Shown here: in pieces, positions 8,935 through 17,776 of the stretch | Numbering within the stretch: the first letter of the stretch is position 1 | Layout: each line of letters begins with the position of its first letter | From: WRAU01 sp964277385 | GTDB taxonomy: Bacteria > Pseudomonadota > Alphaproteobacteria > WRAU01 > Hepatincolaceae | Direction of reading: 5' to 3' | Length of the DNA: 64,000 nt | Assembly (NCBI GenBank): GCA_964277385.1 | Contig: OZ195520.1 | Location: forward strand, 372,001 to 436,000 | Made by a program: the position numbers and the translations under genes | The notes under the pieces: model-generated | What the model was told of the DNA's origin: nothing | The model's database searches: none | The model's input: only the letters and a program-made list of their open reading frames with translations

Positions 8935-9576
8935 TTAAGCATTTTTAACTGATTCTACAATATCATCCATTTGTTCAAGTTCACTTTCAATATTAGCTTT
9001 TTCTAATTTTTCAGTTTTCTCTACTGTTTCAAAAGCATTAAAAAGAGCTTCTTCTTCTTTTTGTTTTTTAGTACTCTCAGAAGAAGCAGATTTTATATTT
9101 AAGTGGTTATTTAATTGTAATTCAGCTTCTTCAATACTTCTAGCTATATTTAGCAGAATTGTAGCACGAATTTCAGGATGAAGAGCAAGAGTTATTTCAT
9201 AAACACCTAAAGATTTAATAGGATCAGCAATAATAATTTGTGATTTATTAACAGCATACCCAGCTTCTGTTAAGCTAACAGCGATATCTTGTGATTTTAC
9301 AGAACCATATAAGAATCCAGACTCACCAGCATTTTTTACTAATACTAATTTGAAACCATCAACTTTAGAAAATACAGATTCAGCTTCTTTTTTCAAATTC
9401 AAATTTCTCAATTCTAAATCAGCTTTTTTATTTTCAAATATTTTTTTATTAGATTCGGTTGCTCTTAAACATTTTTCTCTAGGTATAAGAAAATTCCTAG
9501 CGTAACCATCTTTTACATTTACGATATCGCCAATTTGTCCTAATTTTTCAATTCTTTGCAATAAAATTACTTCCAT
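8935..9576 (-). CDS. rplI: 50S ribosomal protein L9 with long acidic C-terminal extension
   Basis: Binds 23S rRNA at the base of the L1 stalk. The N-terminal domain begins with the family signature MEVILLQRIEKLGQIGD and GYARNFLIP, followed by the connecting helix and the C-terminal domain to about residue 148. The protein is 213 residues against roughly 150 in most bacteria. The last 65 or so residues are Glu-rich, low in complexity and probably helical, as in some other alphaproteobacterial L9 proteins. Its start is 26 bases after the DUF2232 gene, consistent with one ribosomal-protein transcript. Confidence 0.95.
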   Translation of the reverse strand: MEVILLQRIEKLGQIGDIVNVKDGYARNFLIPREKCLRATESNKKIFENKKADLELRNLNLKKEAESVFSKVDGFKLVLVKNAGESGFLYGSVKSQDIAVSLTEAGYAVNKSQIIIADPIKSLGVYEITLALHPEIRATILLNIARSIEEAELQLNNHLNIKSASSESTKKQKEEEALFNAFETVEKTEKLEKANIESELEQMDDIVESVKNA

Positions 9577-9602
9577 TTTTCCCTCTAAAACAGTTAGTTT
9601 AC

Positions 9603-10559
9603 TTAATTTTTATCTCTAAAAGCTATTTTTTTAATTTCTATAAATAATCCTATGATACTAAAGAGAACAACAAGTTCAACAAATAGCACTATCACAAAAA
9701 CAAGGTATAGCACATTTACTAATAGGCTGTTTCTACTTTTTACTTTATTCCATAGAAAATAAAATCCAGAATAAAAGTAACCGAAACATAGAATAAACAA
9801 TACATTATATGAAGTGTAATATAAATTTTGATTTTTATCAAGAAAATTATGAGAAAATAATGTTATAGCAATTAAAATCATAAAGATATAAGTATAAAAA
9901 TTGGGTAAACCACAATAATATGTTTGTTCATTATTTTCAATAATATTAGATTTTGTTGCAATCTTTATTGAAAATATATAATTTAGAAATAACCACATAA
10001 TAGATAGAATAGATAAAATTGTGGGTACTATAAAAGAAAAAATATCTATTTGTTCTGTTAAATTAGTAATTTTCTTAAATTCTTCTGTCATATATTGATT
10101 AACTAATATAGATAAAAAAGTCATAGTATCAACTATAACAGCATGTATTGATTTAGTATGTTCTAAAAATCCAAAATAAAATAATGTAGATATGCAAATT
10201 AATACATTATATATTATAATAATAGATAAAATATAACCATGACTGATATTTTTATATTTTTGTTTTATAAAGGATAATAGAAAAGCAGGAAGAATAAAAA
10301 ATACTATTATAAAAATAGAAAAAGATAAAAACTCTAGATTTAAGATCGCTATTGTAATAAGGGATATAAATATAGGTATATACGATTTAATACCTTGCCA
10401 AAAAGCAGATAAAAGTAGTGGTGTAAATATAAAAGTAAGTAACAACATACTAAGTAGGTTTATATCAGATAAAATAGGCAATAGTAGTATACTAAAAAAA
10501 ATCATTCCTGATAAAATTGAAATAAACCAAGTGTTGATAATTTTCATAAACAATTCCAT
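9603..10559 (-). CDS. DUF2232-type polytopic membrane protein
   Basis: A 318-residue, very hydrophobic protein with about eight predicted membrane segments spread over its length and short polar loops. I place it in the DUF2232 family mainly by context: in Alphaproteobacteria a DUF2232 membrane protein lies between rpsR and rplI, exactly as here. No catalytic motif is visible and the family's function is not established. The start is ambiguous. The ATG at 10559 has AGG directly against it, and a second in-frame ATG four codons later is equally possible. The C-terminus is short and basic. Confidence 0.7.
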   Translation of the reverse strand: MELFMKIINTWFISILSGMIFFSILLLPILSDINLLSMLLLTFIFTPLLLSAFWQGIKSYIPIFISLITIAILNLEFLSFSIFIIVFFILPAFLLSFIKQKYKNISHGYILSIIIIYNVLICISTLFYFGFLEHTKSIHAVIVDTMTFLSILVNQYMTEEFKKITNLTEQIDIFSFIVPTILSILSIMWLFLNYIFSIKIATKSNIIENNEQTYYCGLPNFYTYIFMILIAITLFSHNFLDKNQNLYYTSYNVLFILCFGYFYSGFYFLWNKVKSRNSLLVNVLYLVFVIVLFVELVVLFSIIGLFIEIKKIAFRDKN

Positions 10560-10602
10560 ACCTGTTATTACTAAAAAAAATTAAACTATATATTATTCTA
10601 AC

Positions 10603-10643
10603 AAAAAAGGTATCTAAAATATATAAAATAGATACCTTTTTTT
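10603..10643 (-). terminator. Bidirectional hairpin between the S6-S18 gene and the DUF2232 gene
   Basis: A GGTATCT/AGATACC stem is extended by a run of A on one side and T on the other (AAAAAAGGTATCT ... AGATACCTTTTTTT). It forms a strong intrinsic terminator in either direction. On the minus strand it follows the S6-S18 gene, so it may cut most transcripts before the DUF2232 and rplI genes or act as an attenuator. Confidence 0.8.
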
Positions 10644-10677
10644 ACAATCAATTACTTAAAATGCAAGTGTAAATTGA

Positions 10678-11235
10678 TTAATTATCAATAGGAGCAACAA
10701 GAGATAAAAAACGAGCTCTTTTTATAGCTTGAGATAGATCTCTTTGTTGTTTAGCCGTGGCAATTGTTAATCTTCTTGGTAAGATTTTACCTCTTTCAGA
10801 AGTATATTTTTTAATTAATTCAAGATTTTTATAATCAATATTTTTTAAAGAAAGATCAGCTGAATCTTTATCATCCTTTGAATACTCTCTTTCAGAAGAA
10901 TCAGATCTAGTCGTAGAGTCTTTCATTAATAAAGAAGGCGACTCATTTAAAGCATCTATAGATAAACTTAAAGTTCTTAATACATTTTCATTCACAGAAT
11001 GAATACGTTGTAACTCTTTTAATCCTTCGAAAGGAGTATCTAACTGAAGTAAACAATAATTAGCTTTTTTATTTTTTTTGATCTTATAAGCTAAATTTCT
11101 TAAGCCTAAAAGTTCTATTTTAGCAACAGTGCCACCAAAACTATTTATAACTTCTACCGCCTTATTATTAATTTCTTGAACCTGGTTAGTAGATAAATCT
11201 CCTCTTACCAAATATATATATTCATATAATGCCAT
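10678..11235 (-). CDS. rpsF-rpsR: Fused ribosomal proteins S6-S18 in one reading frame
   Basis: One uninterrupted 185-residue frame. Residues 1-96 are ribosomal protein S6 (MALYEYIYLVRGDLS start, LRNLAYKIKKNKKANY, and the RTLSL end). Residues 97-130 are a Ser/Asp/Glu-rich linker. Residues 131-182 are the core of ribosomal protein S18 (NIDYKNLELIKKYTSERGKI, LPRRLT, QAIKRARFLSLV). S6 and S18 form a pair on the platform of the 30S subunit, so fusion is structurally plausible. No separate rpsR is seen before the next gene, where it should be. The only internal Met (104) has no Shine-Dalgarno before it, so separate translation of S18 is unlikely. The start has GGGAAA upstream and a good promoter (11278-11306). 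Confidence 0.9.
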   Translation of the reverse strand: MALYEYIYLVRGDLSTNQVQEINNKAVEVINSFGGTVAKIELLGLRNLAYKIKKNKKANYCLLQLDTPFEGLKELQRIHSVNENVLRTLSLSIDALNESPSLLMKDSTTRSDSSEREYSKDDKDSADLSLKNIDYKNLELIKKYTSERGKILPRRLTIATAKQQRDLSQAIKRARFLSLVAPIDN

Positions 11236-11277
11236 TTTTATTTTCCCATTGGATTAAATTCAACTCCGAAAAACTAG

Positions 11278-11306
11278 AGTATAGTTTACATAAATTAGCA
11301 AGTAAA
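11278..11306 (-). promoter_or_regulatory. Promoter of the S6-S18 operon
   Basis: On the minus strand, TTTACT (11306-11301) and TATACT (11283-11278) are separated by 17 bases, close to the sigma-70 consensus. The start codon lies about 45 bases downstream, an ordinary leader length. Confidence 0.6.
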
Positions 11307-11392
11307 CTGGGTATAATTTGTTTTTCAGCAGAAATTGTAATACATAAAATATATTTATGCAACAATAAATTCTTCAAAGGTCTAAAGATATC

Positions 11393-11420
11393 TTGAAAAT
11401 TAAAGAATTTATGCTAAAGT
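11393..11420 (+). promoter_or_regulatory. Possible promoter of the fab cluster
   Basis: TTGAAA (11393-11398) and TAAAGT (11415-11420) with 16-base spacing, in the divergent region between the S6-S18 operon and fabD. The match is moderate and the local AT bias makes chance hits common. Confidence 0.4.
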
Positions 11421-11486
11421 TTATAAAATTAAAATTTAATTGTAAATAAAAGTAAATATATAAAACAGAATGAGGATAGATAACAA

Positions 11487-12428
11487 ATGAAAGCTTTATT
11501 ATTTCCTGGTCAGGGATCGCAAACAGTAGGAATGGGTAAAGAGTTGTACAATAAATACTCTTCTGTTAAGGAAGTTTTTCAAGAAATTAATGGTATTTTA
11601 GGGTTTGATTTAACAAAAATTATGTTTGAAGGTCCCGAGGAAAAGCTATTAGCAACTGAAAATGCACAACCTATGATTATGGCGGTTTCTATGGCTGTAA
11701 TTAAAGTGTTAGAAAAAGAATTCAATTATGTTTTAAAAGATAATATTTCTTATGTTGCAGGACATTCTTTAGGTGAGTATTCCGCTCTTTGCTCTGCAGG
11801 TGTTTTTGATATTAAAACCACATCTCATTTACTAAAAATTAGAGGAGAAGCAATGAAATCAGCCATTCCTGAAGGTTTTAGTAGCATGGCTGCTGTAATT
11901 GGATTAAATGATATTGCAAAAATCCAAGAATTAATAAATGCAACCAAAAAACCTAATGAAATTTGTGTAATAGCTAATGATAATTGTAAAGGACAAACAG
12001 TAGTTAGTGGACATATAGAGTCTATAAGATCTTTAATAGCTAATGCTAAAGATTTTGGTGTTAAATTAGTTAAAGAATTAAAGGTTAGTGGAGCTTTTCA
12101 TAGTCCTTTAATGATTACAGCTTCTAAAACAATGGCAGAGGCTTTAAATGAAGTTGATATGAAAAATGCTAAAATACCCTTAATTTCTAATGTATTAGCT
12201 GAAGAGGTAACAGATGCAAATCATATTAGAGGTCTACTTGTACAACAAATAGTTAGTGGTGTTCGCTGGAGAGAAAGTATGGATTATCTAGTATCTAAAG
12301 GGATAACTGAAGTTATTGAAGTAGGTAATGGAGAAGTTTTAACAGGCTTAATGAAAAGAATAGATTCTAATGTTAAAAGAGTAAACCTTTTAAGCACAAA
12401 AAGCATTGAAGAATTTATGAAACAGTAA
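11487..12428 (+). CDS. fabD: Malonyl-CoA:ACP transacylase
   Basis: Transfers malonyl from CoA to acyl carrier protein to supply fatty-acid elongation. At 313 residues it has normal length. The GQGSQ loop is at 8-12, the nucleophile in GHSLGEYS (Ser94), the carboxylate-binding arginine in IRGEAM (Arg119) and the catalytic histidine in GAFHSP (His204). It begins a + strand cluster fabD-fabG-acpP-fabF-mltG. GAGGATAG precedes the ATG. Confidence 0.96.
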   Translation: MKALLFPGQGSQTVGMGKELYNKYSSVKEVFQEINGILGFDLTKIMFEGPEEKLLATENAQPMIMAVSMAVIKVLEKEFNYVLKDNISYVAGHSLGEYSALCSAGVFDIKTTSHLLKIRGEAMKSAIPEGFSSMAAVIGLNDIAKIQELINATKKPNEICVIANDNCKGQTVVSGHIESIRSLIANAKDFGVKLVKELKVSGAFHSPLMITASKTMAEALNEVDMKNAKIPLISNVLAEEVTDANHIRGLLVQQIVSGVRWRESMDYLVSKGITEVIEVGNGEVLTGLMKRIDSNVKRVNLLSTKSIEEFMKQ

Positions 12429-12541
12429 AAAAAATGGAATTTATTTTTTTTATGTGATATCTTAAAAAATAATTAGATGCATCTCTGTTTTTAATCTCAA
12501 ACATTAAAAACAAAAATATACATAATAAAAAGGAGAATAAA

Positions 12542-13285
12542 ATGTTATTTAATTTAAGTGGAAAAACTGTATTAATTACAGGTGCTGGTGGAGGAATAGG
12601 TAAAGCAATAGCTAGATCTATGCATGCACAGGGTGCTATAATAGGATTATCTGATGTCAAAGAACAATTTCTTAAAGATATAGCTGAAGAATTAAAAGAA
12701 AGAGTTCATATTTTACCGTCATTTGATATAACATTAGAAGAAAATATAAATGCTTTAGCCCAGCAGGCTGAAGAAATTATGGGGAAAGTAGATATTTTAG
12801 TTAATAATGCAGGTATTACAAGAGATACTTTATCAATAAGGATGCAAAAAAAAGATTGGGATGATGTTATTGCTATTAATTTAACAACCCCATTTCTATT
12901 GTCTAAAGCAATAATATCTAAAATGATGAAACGCAAATATGGTAGAGTTATAAACATATCTTCTGTTGTTGGAGTTATTGGTAATGCAGGACAAGTAAAC
13001 TATTCAGCCTCTAAAGGAGGGTTAATAGCTATGACTAAAACTCTAGCTCGTGAATTTGCTAATAGAGGAATTACTGTAAACGCTGTAGCACCAGGTTTTA
13101 TAGCTACAAAAATGACTGATGTTTTACCTGATGATCAAAAAACAAAGTTATTAGATGCTATTCCTTTAGGAAAAATGGGAACAACAGAAGATGTTGCAAA
13201 TACAGTAACATTTTTAGCAACAGAAGAAGCAGGATATATTACTGGTCAAACTATTAATGTTAATGGTGGAATGGTTATGATCTAA
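12542..13285 (+). CDS. fabG: 3-oxoacyl-ACP reductase
   Basis: An NADPH-dependent reductase of the short-chain dehydrogenase family that reduces 3-oxoacyl-ACP in each elongation cycle. At 247 residues it has the TGAGGGIG cofactor loop (13-20), NNAG (88-91), the triad Ser141, Tyr154 and Lys158 in the spacing usual for FabG, and a GGM..I C-terminus that packs in the tetramer. AAGGAG lies just before the ATG. It follows fabD after 113 bases and is separated from acpP by a promoter. Confidence 0.96.
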   Translation: MLFNLSGKTVLITGAGGGIGKAIARSMHAQGAIIGLSDVKEQFLKDIAEELKERVHILPSFDITLEENINALAQQAEEIMGKVDILVNNAGITRDTLSIRMQKKDWDDVIAINLTTPFLLSKAIISKMMKRKYGRVINISSVVGVIGNAGQVNYSASKGGLIAMTKTLAREFANRGITVNAVAPGFIATKMTDVLPDDQKTKLLDAIPLGKMGTTEDVANTVTFLATEEAGYITGQTINVNGGMVMI

Positions 13286-13329
13286 AATTGTTAAATATGG
13301 AATTATTTAATTTTTTATAAAAATTAATA

Positions 13330-13358
13330 TTGACAAATAAAATATTTGTTTTTATATT
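13330..13358 (+). promoter_or_regulatory. Strong promoter of acpP
   Basis: TTGACA (13330-13335), 17-base spacer, TATATT (13353-13358): nearly consensus sigma-70. The short leader contains a small hairpin (TAGTGT pairing with ACACTA, near 13367-13385) and AAGGAG before the acpP start. A strong promoter suits the high demand for ACP. Confidence 0.75.
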
Positions 13359-13409
13359 GAAGCTAGTTAGTGTATTTTAAACACTAGAAATAAAATTAAG
13401 GAGACTTAA

Positions 13410-13649
13410 ATGAGTGAAAGTAATTTTGACAGAGTAAAAAAAATAGTAGTTGAGCAATTAGGTGTTGAAGCTGATAAGGTTACAGCCGAAGCAACCTTCA
13501 TAGAGGACCTAGGTGCTGATAGCTTAGATACTGTTGAATTAGTTATGGCTTTTGAAGAAGAATTTGAAATTGAAATTTCTGATGATGCAGCTCAAAAGAT
13601 TTTAAAAGTTCAAGATGTTGTTGATTACATTGAAAAAGCCGGAAAATAA
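13410..13649 (+). CDS. acpP: Acyl carrier protein
   Basis: The carrier for acyl intermediates in fatty-acid synthesis. It is a 79-residue acidic four-helix protein, with the 4'-phosphopantetheine attachment serine in GADSLD (Ser38) and the usual DTVELVMAFEEEF helix II after it. It has its own near-consensus promoter and a strong terminator directly behind it, so it can be made in excess over its neighbours. Confidence 0.97.
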   Translation: MSESNFDRVKKIVVEQLGVEADKVTAEATFIEDLGADSLDTVELVMAFEEEFEIEISDDAAQKILKVQDVVDYIEKAGK

Positions 13650-13676
13650 AATTACTTTTTTATTTTGCTGTGAAAA

Positions 13677-13712
13677 AAAATAAGGATAGCATTTAATTTC
13701 TATCCTTATTTT
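13677..13712 (+). terminator. Terminator after acpP
   Basis: A 13-bp stem (AAAATAAGGATAG pairing with CTATCCTTATTTT) with a 10-base loop is followed by a run of T. It is a textbook intrinsic terminator and works in both directions because of the flanking A-run. Confidence 0.9.
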
Positions 13713-13873
13713 TTTTTGAAGTTTACAGAGAATAAATAAAAGCAAAATTAAAATTCTTACTTGTACTAATAAAATAATTTAGTAAACTAATACTTAGTTG
13801 AATTATGAAATAATACATACTAGGTAGACGAATTACTATGTGTTATAGTTACTTATCAATAAAGGATATATAA

Positions 13874-15139
13874 ATGAAAAGAGTAGTTGTTACTGGGATG
13901 GGAATAGTTTCACCAGTCGGAGTGGGTGTAAACGAAGCATGGAATAATATTATTAATTCTAAAAGTGGTTTGGTAAAAACTAACAGCTTTGATGTATCTC
14001 CATTCCCTTCTCATGTTTCAGGTGAAATTCCTTTAGGGTCTTACAAAGATGGGAAATGGAATCCAGAAGAATGGATTGAAGCAAAAGAATTAAGAAGAAT
14101 AGATAAGTTTATTGCATATGCAATCGCAGCTTCGAGACAAGCAATGACTGATGCTAATTTTGGTGAATTATCCGAATATGAAAAAGAAGAATTTGGGATT
14201 CATTTAGGAGCAGGTATTGGTGGATTACAAACTATCTACGAAAATTCAGTTATTTTAGGTAATAATCAATATAAAAAAATTAGTCCATTTTTTATTCCAG
14301 CGGCTTTAATAAACTTATCTTCAGGTCATGTATCTATAGAATATGGTTTAAAAGGACCTAACTTATCAATTGTTACTGCTTGTGCTACTGGAACTCATGC
14401 TATTGGTGATTCATATAAAATGATCAGAGATGGTGAAGTTTTAATGATGGTTGCAGGTGGATCAGAGTCTTCGGTTAATCCTATAGGGGTTGCTGGTTTT
14501 GCAAGAATTAATGCTTTATCTACAAAATATAATGAAAATCCTCAACAAGCATCAAGACCTTGGGATAAAGGTAGAGATGGTTTTGTAATAGCAGAAGGTT
14601 CGGGGGTTTTAATTTTAGAAGAATACGAACATGCAAAATCTCGGGATGCTAGAATATACGCAGAAATAGTTGGTTATGGCTCAAGCGGAGATGCTAATCA
14701 TATTACTGCTCCATGTGTAGATGGTAGTGGTGCGGCAAGATGTATGGAAAGGGCACTTAGATTTGGATCGATCAATAAAGAAGATATTGGTTATGTTAAT
14801 GCTCATGGAACTTCTACGCCTCTTGGTGACAAAGCTGAAATTGTTGCTATAAAAAAAGTTTTTGGTGAACATGCTTATAAATTATCGGTTTCTTCCACTA
14901 AATCGGCTACTGGTCATTTATTAGGAGCTTCAGGTGCTATTGAAGCTATATTTTCGATAAAGGCTTTGCAAGATGGTATTTTGCCTCCAACACTAAATCT
15001 TAAAGATCCTGAAGATGGATGTGATTTAGATTTAATACCTCTTATAGCTAAAAAGAAAGACATTCAATATGCTATGTCAAACTCTTTTGGTTTTGGCGGA
15101 ACTAATGGTACTTTAATTTTTAAGAAATATTCAGAATAA
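13874..15139 (+). CDS. fabF: 3-oxoacyl-ACP synthase II
   Basis: A condensing enzyme that extends acyl-ACP with malonyl-ACP. At 421 residues it has the Cys-His-His triad of the KASI/II family: Cys170 in TACATGTH, His311 in NAHGTSTP and His348 in SATGHLLG. GFGGTNG near the C-terminus forms the usual glycine-rich loop. AAAGGA lies upstream of the ATG. It sits after acpP beyond a terminator, so it needs its own promoter, probably in the 160 bases before it. mltG follows 23 bases after the stop. Confidence 0.96.
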   Translation: MKRVVVTGMGIVSPVGVGVNEAWNNIINSKSGLVKTNSFDVSPFPSHVSGEIPLGSYKDGKWNPEEWIEAKELRRIDKFIAYAIAASRQAMTDANFGELSEYEKEEFGIHLGAGIGGLQTIYENSVILGNNQYKKISPFFIPAALINLSSGHVSIEYGLKGPNLSIVTACATGTHAIGDSYKMIRDGEVLMMVAGGSESSVNPIGVAGFARINALSTKYNENPQQASRPWDKGRDGFVIAEGSGVLILEEYEHAKSRDARIYAEIVGYGSSGDANHITAPCVDGSGAARCMERALRFGSINKEDIGYVNAHGTSTPLGDKAEIVAIKKVFGEHAYKLSVSSTKSATGHLLGASGAIEAIFSIKALQDGILPPTLNLKDPEDGCDLDLIPLIAKKKDIQYAMSNSFGFGGTNGTLIFKKYSE

Positions 15140-15162
15140 TAAATATTATATTATTTAATAGT

Positions 15163-16155
15163 ATGCAAAATTTTTTTAACACAGTTATTCGTAATTTAAA
15201 CTTTACCGGTACAATAATTATTTTTATTGTGATGGTAGTGGTAATATCTATTATGTTGCTATTTTCATCTCCACTAAAGAAAAATAAAATGTTTATAGTG
15301 CAAAAAGATGTAACAGGTCATCAGGTTGCTAATCAGCTGAAAGATGAAAATATAATTTATTCTAAAACCTTGTTTTTGTTATATTTAAAAATAACAGGAA
15401 AAACTAAAAACATAATACCTGGTGAGTTTTTGATTCCAGCAAGTACTAGCTTTATTAGTGTTATTGAATATATTTCAGATTCTAAAAATATCTATTCTTA
15501 TAAAATTACTTTAGTTGATGGTTATACAGTAAAACAATTTTTAGAAATTATAGAAAAAACCCCCAATTTATCTGGTAATATTTACCCTGTAGAAGAAGGT
15601 AGCATGATGCCTGATACTTATTATTTTATTAAAAATGATACAAAAGAATCTATAATTGCAAGATCAAAAACAGCTATGGAACAATATTTAGATAAATTGT
15701 GGCAAACAAGATCAAGTAATCTTCCCTATAAAAATAAAAAAGAAGCACTAATTATGGCTTCCATGGTGGAAAAAGAAACTGGGACTCCGTCTGAGAGAGA
15801 ATTAATAGCAGGTTTATTTGTAAATAGATTAAAAATAGGAATGAAATTACAATCAGATCCAACTGTTGCCTATGGATTGGGTAAAGAAAATGCTGATAAA
15901 CTCACAAAAAATGATTTAAAAACACCTCATCCTTATAATACTTATACTAAATATGGGTTACCAGTAGGTCCTATTGCTAACCCTTCTCGTGAATCTTTGT
16001 ATGCTGTGTTTTTTCCAAGTAAAACTCCTTATTTATATTTTGTTGCTAACGGTAAAGGAGGGCATGTTTTTACAACTAACCTTAAAGATCATAATAAGGA
16101 AGTGACAAAGTGGCGTAAAATAGAACAAGAAATTAGAAAAAAGGACAATAATTAG
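15163..16155 (+). CDS. mltG: Endolytic murein transglycosylase MltG
   Basis: An inner-membrane enzyme that cleaves nascent glycan strands and probably sets their length. At 330 residues it has one membrane helix (about 14-35), a LysM-like region after it and the YceG catalytic domain. The catalytic glutamate is in ASMVEKET (Glu203), followed by ERELIAGLFVNRL and LQSDPTVAYG. It is the last gene of the fab cluster, a common alphaproteobacterial arrangement. There is no clear ribosome-binding site, so translational coupling to fabF (23 bases upstream) is likely. Confidence 0.94.
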   Translation: MQNFFNTVIRNLNFTGTIIIFIVMVVVISIMLLFSSPLKKNKMFIVQKDVTGHQVANQLKDENIIYSKTLFLLYLKITGKTKNIIPGEFLIPASTSFISVIEYISDSKNIYSYKITLVDGYTVKQFLEIIEKTPNLSGNIYPVEEGSMMPDTYYFIKNDTKESIIARSKTAMEQYLDKLWQTRSSNLPYKNKKEALIMASMVEKETGTPSERELIAGLFVNRLKIGMKLQSDPTVAYGLGKENADKLTKNDLKTPHPYNTYTKYGLPVGPIANPSRESLYAVFFPSKTPYLYFVANGKGGHVFTTNLKDHNKEVTKWRKIEQEIRKKDNN

Positions 16156-16385
16156 CTACTAAATGATATAAATGATACTAATTAATTAATTCTTTTTATA
16201 AAGTATACTAATTATATACAAAATAAAATAAACATCCCTAGATTAACTGCACTACAAAATGGCTTGTTGTAAAAAAAATTGCAATATTTTATTGATCTAT
16301 AATATAATTTTATCTTTTGTTGATTGAAAATAAATATCTACTTTTGTCTAATATTTTTTTGTTAAAAAATATAACCGTTATGAAA

Positions 16386-17636
16386 CTATTTCTTACTAGA
16401 TAACTCAAAGAGTTCTAATTTTATTAAATTTTTTATAATGTCAAGGTATTCTTCTTTTGTTTTTAATGGCGATTGCCAAAAAATAAGTTTTATTTTTTTC
16501 AGATAAATTCCAACTTGATTTTCTTTTAATCCTATTGATAATAAATCTTCTCCGTTTAAAGGAAAATCTTTCTTAGATTTATCTATTAATTTATTAATAA
16601 CTTCAATATATTGATATCTATTATTATATTCAGTAGCCGATACAAGAATTAAAGCATTAATAACACTATCAAATCCATAATGGATTATGAGCTCACATAT
16701 TTCACTGTAACTAATAATCTTGTATTGTTGAATAAAAATCTTTAAAGTAACTATGCTTTTGATTGTCTGTTTATCAGATGATTTTAATATAAAGTTATTA
16801 ACAGATTCAGGATCATTAAGAATAAAAGCAGATCGCAAATATAAATTAGGAGTTAAATCAAACATATTTTCTGTTTCTAATAAATTATTAAACTTAAGAA
16901 TAGAATATCTATCAATTTCAAATAAATTATCAAAAATATCATACTTTAACATTAAATTAAGAGTTTTTGTAGGGTTATTACAAAGTAATATTTTTGAAAT
17001 TTCTTGATTAATTCGTTCTTTAGAAAGATTTTTAAGTTGGGGAGATTTATATCTAATTATTTCTAAAACAGTTTCATCTATATTTTCAGCATACAGGCAT
17101 AAAAAACGAAAATATCTTAATATTCTTAAATAATCCTCATCTATTCTTTCTTGTGGATTTCCTATAAATTGGATTTTTTTATTCAATAAATCATAATAAC
17201 CATTATGGTAATCTTCTATTTCTAAAGAGAATGGGTCTAAATAAAGAGCATTAAAAGAAAAATCTCTTCTTTTAGAATCTTCATAAAAATCTTGACAAAA
17301 TTCTACATTAGCATGCCTACCATCACTAAAGATATCTTTTCTAAGAGAGGTTATTTCAAAATGTTGTTCATTAATTACAGCAGTAATTGTTCCATGTTTT
17401 ATACTAGTAGGAACTACCAAAATATTGTTTTCTTTAAGTAATTTAATATTTTTCTCAGGGTGGTTATCAGAAGCAAGATCATAATCATTAAAGCTATTAT
17501 TAATTAAAGAATCCCTTACACAGCCACCAACAAACTTAAATTTATGATTAGGATCAGATTGCAAAGCAGAGATTAAAATTTTTATATTATTATCATTAAT
17601 CCAAGAAAATCTTCTAATATTGTTAGTAATAGCCAT
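16386..17636 (-). CDS. cca: CCA tRNA nucleotidyltransferase / poly(A) polymerase family
   Basis: Adds or repairs the 3' CCA of tRNAs, or polyadenylates RNA, in the cytosol. At 416 residues it has the class II head with GGCVRD (37-42), the metal-binding DYD (51-53), RRDFSFNALY and the RNA-binding helical body (EDYLRILRYFRF). It is convergent with mltG and divergent from the MlaC-like gene. The two activities of this family are hard to separate by sequence. The only tRNA in the window encodes its own CCA, so a repair role is reasonable. Confidence 0.88.
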   Translation of the reverse strand: MAITNNIRRFSWINDNNIKILISALQSDPNHKFKFVGGCVRDSLINNSFNDYDLASDNHPEKNIKLLKENNILVVPTSIKHGTITAVINEQHFEITSLRKDIFSDGRHANVEFCQDFYEDSKRRDFSFNALYLDPFSLEIEDYHNGYYDLLNKKIQFIGNPQERIDEDYLRILRYFRFLCLYAENIDETVLEIIRYKSPQLKNLSKERINQEISKILLCNNPTKTLNLMLKYDIFDNLFEIDRYSILKFNNLLETENMFDLTPNLYLRSAFILNDPESVNNFILKSSDKQTIKSIVTLKIFIQQYKIISYSEICELIIHYGFDSVINALILVSATEYNNRYQYIEVINKLIDKSKKDFPLNGEDLLSIGLKENQVGIYLKKIKLIFWQSPLKTKEEYLDIIKNLIKLELFELSSKK

Positions 17637-17776
17637 GATTTATTTAATTTTTAAGATACACACAATCCTATATTATCATATTAAACAATATAATAATAAA
17701 AATATTTTATATTTTCATAATAAAATGATATCATAACTATGATGTCATAAGCTAAATTAGGGAGTGCTACATAATT

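Noticed and set aside
10678..10924. A separate rpsR starting at the internal Met104 of the S6-S18 frame
   Set aside because: The Met is in frame but has no Shine-Dalgarno before it (CGCCTTCTTTATTA), and it lies in the low-complexity linker, not at the S18 start. The fusion reading is simpler.
12415..12957. Minus-strand reading frames opposite fabD/fabG and similar frames opposite other genes
   Set aside because: They lie fully inside well-supported genes, have no ribosome sites and encode no recognisable protein; they are shadows.
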